Of a DNA stretch of 64,000 nucleotides, positions 63,077 to 64,000 are shown piece after piece. Each line of letters starts with the position of its first letter. Positions within the stretch are counted from its first letter, which is position 1. Origin of the DNA: Gemmatimonadota bacterium (GTDB lineage: Bacteria > Gemmatimonadota > Gemmatimonadetes > Gemmatimonadales > Gemmatimonadaceae). The stretch is taken from NCBI GenBank assembly GCA_003134685.1, contig PLCA01000005.1, positions 558,001 to 622,000 on the forward strand, read 5' to 3'. Made by a program: the position numbers and the translations under genes. The notes below the pieces were generated by a model. The model was not told the origin of the DNA. It worked only from the letters and a program-made list of their open reading frames with translations, and did no database searches.

Positions 63077-64000
63077 GCGCCCAGCGATTCTCTGATTTTC
63101 GACCAGAGTCCCTTTGGTCGCGCGGGAGGCACTATCTGCACCTCACTGAGGCGGCGAATGAGCGCCGACTCTTCGTCGCTGAGATTCTCCGGGGTCCATA
63201 GCTGCAGCCTCACGTGCAGGTCGCCAAAGGAGCTGGAGTTGATCCTCGGCAAGCCGCGACCGCGAAGATTGAACACCTGCCCACTCTGAGTCCCCGCGGG
63301 GACTTGCAGCATCACACTCCCGGAAACCATCGGCGCATCGACGTTGGCGCCGAGCGCGAGCTGCGCGTAGGTCACGAGGACTTCAGTGTAGAGATCTTCC
63401 CCGTCCCGTTCAAAGCGTGGATCCTCCTCCACCTCGAAAACGACACGGATGTCGCCCCTCGGGCCGCCGCGCGGTCCGACCTGGCCGACGCCGCGCATAG
63501 TCATGTACTGGCCCGTTGAGACTCCGGCGGGAATGCGGATGAGGAGCTCTTTCTCGGCTCTGAGCCTCCCTTCGCCTTTGCATTTCTTGCACGGCAACGA
63601 GATCACGGTTCCCTCACCCGAGCAGGTGGGACACGGTGCGACGCTCACGACCTGGCCGAAAAAGGAGCGTTGCGCGCGACGCACTTCTCCGGTGCCGCGG
63701 CATGCACTGCACGTGACGGGTGACGACCCCGGCTCGGCGCCTCTTCCCTGACAGTGATCGCACGGCTCGAGCAGACGCACCGTGACCGTCTTCTCGGCGC
63801 CGCTCGCGACTTCGACCAGCGTCATCGGCATTGCGATGTCGATGTCCCTTCCCGCGCGGGGGCCGGACTCACGTCCGCCGCCTCCGCCGAACAGGTCGCC
63901 GAACCCGCCGAGGCCTCCGAGATCGCGCATGAAGATATTCAGCGCTTCCGAGAGATCCACATGGTGGAATCCGGCCGCGCCGCCCCGCAATCCGGCCTCG
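63073..64000 (-). CDS. dnaJ: Chaperone DnaJ, N-terminus outside the window
   Basis: The last 300-odd residues of the Hsp40 co-chaperone. The J-domain is beyond position 64000. Visible are the Gly/Phe-rich linker (GGLGGFGDLFGGGGG), the four zinc-binding CxxCxGxG repeats (CDHCQGRG, CSACRGTG, CPTCSGEG, CKKCKGEG) and the C-terminal substrate-binding domains (QYMTMRGVGQVG, GDLHVRLQLW). It would stimulate DnaK. It is coupled to prmA. Confidence 0.96.
   Translation of the reverse strand, partial: EAGLRGGAAGFHHVDLSEALNIFMRDLGGLGGFGDLFGGGGGRESGPRAGRDIDIAMPMTLVEVASGAEKTVTVRLLEPCDHCQGRGAEPGSSPVTCSACRGTGEVRRAQRSFFGQVVSVAPCPTCSGEGTVISLPCKKCKGEGRLRAEKELLIRIPAGVSTGQYMTMRGVGQVGPRGGPRGDIRVVFEVEEDPRFERDGEDLYTEVLVTYAQLALGANVDAPMVSGSVMLQVPAGTQSGQVFNLRGRGLPRINSSSFGDLHVRLQLWTPENLSDEESALIRRLSEVQIVPPARPKGLWSKIRESLGA

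Overview
The window is a high-GC bacterial chromosome segment made almost entirely of housekeeping genes. MreBCD/RodA/PBP2, many lipoprotein or secreted-protein signals, a class-3 (archaeal-type) prolyl-tRNA synthetase, RNase Y and a Rex regulator point to a Gram-negative rod. Gene content and style would fit Gemmatimonadota, but that assignment is inference, not something proven here.

Layout. 1-10 kb is accessory: a cupredoxin lipoprotein, a small HExxH lipoprotein, an amino-acid permease/RidA/D-threonine-aldolase-like operon, a PQQ-type beta-propeller lipoprotein, a secreted beta-helix protein, an S41-like protease and a cyclophilin lipoprotein. A tmRNA gene (tag ANQNLALAA) lies at 10.0-10.4 kb. 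From about 12.8 kb nearly everything is on the minus strand in long, tightly overlapped operons. In transcription order these are infC-rpmI-rplT-pheS-pheT-coiled coil-zapA-(6S-like RNA)-rny-folD-xseA; rpsO-pnp-M16 peptidase; ald-mreB-mreC-mreD-mrdA-rodA; accD-folC-hisS-proS-lysA-phosphoesterase-guaA; dnaJ-prmA-rsmE-HIT; rpsU-yqeY-mutS2-dnaG-zinc ribbon-recJ-rsmD-coaD-pta-STAS-RsbW-PP2C-ksgA; and arginine deiminase-DnaQ-like exonuclease-MBL hydrolase. Most junctions are ATGA, GTGA or TAATG overlaps, so translational coupling is the rule. I used these overlaps to choose starts.

The unusual material is in the spacers. (1) Three intergenic elements (12.1-12.8, 43.4-43.7 and 46.8-47.1 kb) share inverted-repeat ends, an inner TAG-CACTACGC-type core and an AACTGAACGGG linker that occurs in tandem arrays. 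One encodes a 23S-rRNA-IVS-type four-helix-bundle (S23) protein inside 60-bp terminal inverted repeats; the other two have no gene. I read this as a family of S23-associated repeats, analogous in layout to RAYT/REPIN systems or to rRNA intervening sequences that have moved to intergenic sites. It is the best candidate here for an undescribed system. (2) Two composite palindromic elements of about 0.5 kb (21.2 and 60.7 kb) share nested inverted ends. (3) A further long inverted repeat lies at 28.6 kb. (4) Short tandem repeats, with periods of 15, 36, 42 and 36 bp, sit at four gene junctions, three of them on a translation start.

Regulatory sequences that can be read directly include a perfect Rex operator in front of rex, an attenuator and 17-bp-spaced promoter in front of infC (which appears to start with AUC), and clear sigma70-type promoters for tmRNA, rpsO, rpsU and the EIIA gene.
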